Positions 62,151 to 64,000 of a DNA stretch of 64,000 nucleotides are shown in pieces; within the stretch, counting starts at the first letter, position 1; each line of letters begins with the position of its first letter. The notes under the pieces are model-generated. The model made no database searches and was not told the DNA's origin. It saw nothing but the letters and a program-made list of their open reading frames with translations. The position numbers and the translations under genes were made by a program. The stretch is from Eubacteriales bacterium (GTDB lineage Bacteria > Bacillota > Clostridia > Lachnospirales > Lachnospiraceae), in NCBI GenBank assembly GCA_030536995.1, contig JAUNOY010000002.1:124001-188000 (forward strand), read 5' to 3'.

Positions 62151-63221
62151 ATGAAAAGTTTAAAGAAGTTTTTATCACACATTTTTATTGACGGTTTAAG
62201 CGGCATGGCGCTTGGGCTTTTTTCCACCCTTATTATCGGAACGATTCTCAAGCAGATCGGCGACCTGATGGGAGGACAGCTTGGCAGCTATCTGAGCGCT
62301 TTTGCAGTAGTAGCTCAGAGACTTACCGGAGCCGGAATCGGTATTGGAGTGGCTTACAAGTTTAAGGAATCCACCTATGTCCTTCTCTCGGCAGGCGCAG
62401 TGGGAATGATTGGCGCTTATGCGTCAAATATTCTTGGCGGAACCTTCTTTTCTGAGAGCGGCGCAGTGATGCTGGCAGGACCGGGAGAACCGCTCGGCGC
62501 TTTTATTGCCGCTTATGTAGGAATTACAGTGGGACGTCTCGTTGCCGGAAAAACAAAGCTTGACCTTCTGATCACTCCGGCTGTTACCATTATCAGCGGC
62601 GGAGCAGTAGGAATGCTGATAGGACCGGGAATTTCCAGATTTATGAACTGGATCGGAGAACTGATTAACTGGGGAACTGTACAGCAGCCAATCCTTATGG
62701 GAATTGTTGTATCCGTGCTTATGGGTATGGCGCTGACTCTTCCTATCAGTTCGGCTGCGCTGGCGATTATTCTTGGATTAGACGGGATAGCGGCAGGGGC
62801 GGCAACTATTGGATGCTGCTGCCAGATGGTAGGATTTGCAGTGACAAGCTTTCAGGATAATGGTCTTGGAGGATTTTTTGCCCAGGGAGTGGGGACCTCC
62901 ATGCTTCAGATTCCGAATATCGTACGGAAACCTCAAATCTGGATTCCGCCTACCCTTGCATCTGCCATTCTTGGACCGATTGCCATTATAGGACCATTCC
63001 ATATGACAAACAATCCTACAGGAGCAGGAATGGGTACATCAGGACTGGTAGGCCCGATTATGACGTATCAGACTATGGCTGCAGGGGAAGAGCCGATGCT
63101 GGTGCTGATGAAGATTCTGGTCTTTCAGGTACTCCTTCCGGCAGTGATTTCCTATATTATCTATGCAGCGATGAAAAAGAAAGGCTTTATACGAAAAGGC
63201 GATATGAAACTTGACGTATAG
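62151..63221 (+). CDS. PTS EIIC-like membrane protein (PF13303, PfoR-like)
   Basis: 356-residue integral membrane protein with eight to ten helices, of the EIIC_2 family that includes PfoR-like proteins (FIDGLSGMALGLFSTLIIGT near the N-terminus; NNPTGAGMGTSGLVGP near the end). It has no EIIA or EIIB domain and no partner in the window. The transported compound is unknown, and some family members are linked to regulation rather than sugar import. CAGGAGGAG precedes ATG 62151. Confidence 0.85.
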   Translation: MKSLKKFLSHIFIDGLSGMALGLFSTLIIGTILKQIGDLMGGQLGSYLSAFAVVAQRLTGAGIGIGVAYKFKESTYVLLSAGAVGMIGAYASNILGGTFFSESGAVMLAGPGEPLGAFIAAYVGITVGRLVAGKTKLDLLITPAVTIISGGAVGMLIGPGISRFMNWIGELINWGTVQQPILMGIVVSVLMGMALTLPISSAALAIILGLDGIAAGAATIGCCCQMVGFAVTSFQDNGLGGFFAQGVGTSMLQIPNIVRKPQIWIPPTLASAILGPIAIIGPFHMTNNPTGAGMGTSGLVGPIMTYQTMAAGEEPMLVLMKILVFQVLLPAVISYIIYAAMKKKGFIRKGDMKLDV

Positions 63222-63236
63222 GAGTTGTAACGGAGA

Positions 63237-63345
63237 ATGCATTTATGCATGAAATACATGCATGAATGTATAAAAAACAGGGGAAATATGCATGATTGGT
63301 GAATATGTGCATGTAAAAACAAGAAAAAAGTAAATAATTATGCAT
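63237..63345. promoter_or_regulatory. Cluster of ATGCAT motifs upstream of amino-acid binding protein
   Basis: ATGCAT occurs at 63237, 63245, 63258, 63288 and 63340, with GTGCAT at 63307, all within 109 bases and before the promoter. Some sites sit in AT-rich palindromes such as ATTATGCATAA, reminiscent of ArgR boxes. Probable multi-site operator for an amino-acid-responsive regulator. Confidence 0.6.
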
Positions 63346-63353
63346 AAATACTC

Positions 63354-63381
63354 TTGCAAATAAAAAAAAATGTGGTAGAAT
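63354..63381 (+). promoter_or_regulatory. Promoter of amino-acid binding protein gene
   Basis: TTGCAA (63354-63359), 16-base spacer, TAGAAT (63376-63381). Confidence 0.65.
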
Positions 63382-63448
63382 AAACACATCATCAAAAAAC
63401 GTAATGAGCAAGGGAGATAAGCCCTGATATATAAGGAGGAAAAAGAAT

Positions 63449-64000
63449 ATGAAGAAATTAGCAGCACTTGCGCTTTGCGCAGCCATGACAGTATCTATGA
63501 CAAATACTGTTTTTGCACAAAAGGAAGTAAAATCCATCGCTGACCTGGAAGGCGCAAAAATCGGTGTACAGCTTGGAACTACAGGTGATATCTATGCGAG
63601 TGATTATGAAGGCGATAAAGCCGGTACAGAAGTTGTTCGTTACAATAAAGCAAATGAAACAGTTATGGCTCTGAAACAGGGTAAGATTGACTGTGTTATC
63701 ATCGACAGTCTTCCGGCAGAGAAATTTATCGAAGGAAACGATGATCTTAAGATCCTCGATGAGGAGTTTGCTGTTGAGGAATATGCAATTGCAGTTAAAA
63801 AAGGCAACACAGAGCTGGTAGAAGAGATTAACAAAGCTCTGAAAGAACTGAAAGAAGACGGTACTCTTGAGCAGATTACAAACAACTTTATCGGCGATGA
63901 TGATGTAAAAGGAACCTGTCCATATGAGTCTCCGGAAGACGCAGATCATTCTAAAGGCAAACTGATTATGGCAACAAATGCAACTTTCCCTCCATATGAG
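63449..64000 (+). CDS. Amino-acid ABC transporter binding protein, permuted order (3' end outside window)
   Basis: The first 184 residues of an SBP_bac_3-type protein. A Sec signal peptide (1-23, VFA cleavage) has no lipobox. Residues 27-149 (IADLEGAKIGVQLGTTGD, VMALKQGKIDCVIID, EEYAIAVKKGN, ALKELKEDGTL) are what is normally the second lobe and C-terminal helix. A polar linker (150-170) follows, and then KLIMATNATFPPYE, the normal N-terminus of a mature binding protein, begins just before the window ends. The gene is therefore circularly permuted, or a half domain fused to a full one. AAGGAGGA precedes ATG 63449. Confidence 0.87.
   Translation, partial: MKKLAALALCAAMTVSMTNTVFAQKEVKSIADLEGAKIGVQLGTTGDIYASDYEGDKAGTEVVRYNKANETVMALKQGKIDCVIIDSLPAEKFIEGNDDLKILDEEFAVEEYAIAVKKGNTELVEEINKALKELKEDGTLEQITNNFIGDDDVKGTCPYESPEDADHSKGKLIMATNATFPPYE

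Noticed and set aside
63237-63345. ATGCAT cluster as a CRISPR-like or microsatellite array
   Set aside because: Spacing is irregular and no longer unit repeats; better explained as operator sites.

Overview
The window looks like chromosomal DNA of a strictly anaerobic, low-to-mid GC Firmicute of the family Lachnospiraceae, most likely a Blautia-like gut acetogen. This is inferred from protein style, strong AGGAGG ribosome sites, T-box and FMN riboswitches, an anaerobic class III ribonucleotide reductase, and a MetF/MetV/RnfC-type methylene-tetrahydrofolate reductase set typical of acetogens. I see no rRNA, tRNA, CRISPR, phage or insertion sequence. Genus assignment is an inference.

Layout. 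0-4 kb: 3' part of a transglutaminase-related protein, an M28 aminopeptidase and a decayed AGE-family epimerase. 4-10 kb: FMN riboswitch with ribU, a Nudix hydrolase, a serine beta-lactamase-like hydrolase, and a TetR / DUF308 / oleate hydratase group on the minus strand. 10-16 kb: a Csp-like subtilase, then a MetV-RnfC fusion, MetV and MetF. 16-28.5 kb: a tungsten/pterin-cofactor region. It has a divergent operon (HTH-PBP regulator, moeA, moeA-PBP fusion, two GlpA/GlpB-like flavoproteins), an aldehyde:ferredoxin oxidoreductase with a frameshifted MoaD and a MoeB-like protein, a tungstate ABC transporter and MoaE. A hisC relic follows.

28.7-39 kb is housekeeping: a small-molecule export protein, rho, rpmE, DUF1385, prmC, prfA, a nucleotidyltransferase, glmM, a TPR lipoprotein and hflX. 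39-44.4 kb: nrdD with a fused redoxin and NrdR-like boxes, then a tryptophan T-box controlling a TrpB2-type tryptophan synthase. 44.4-54.5 kb: acyl-CoA ligase, amidohydrolase, a Bce-type two-component system, cysK, a GntR-icd-citrate synthase operon and rhaD. 54.5-64 kb: a DUF2899 permease with a Fur-family regulator, DUF3786, BceAB-like transporter, azlCD, dapF, a PTS IIC and the start of an amino-acid binding protein.

The most unusual observation is that both ABC substrate-binding proteins in the window are circularly permuted. These are the tungstate-type protein at 26833-27801 and the amino-acid type protein at 63449 to the end. In each, a signal peptide without a lipobox is joined to what is normally the C-terminal half of the fold. 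A new linker then leads into the normal N-terminal half. Other points worth a second look are the MetV-RnfC fusion beside a second MetV, the single-base frameshift in a G run of moaD, two genes broken by internal deletions, and several repeat-type operators next to good promoters.
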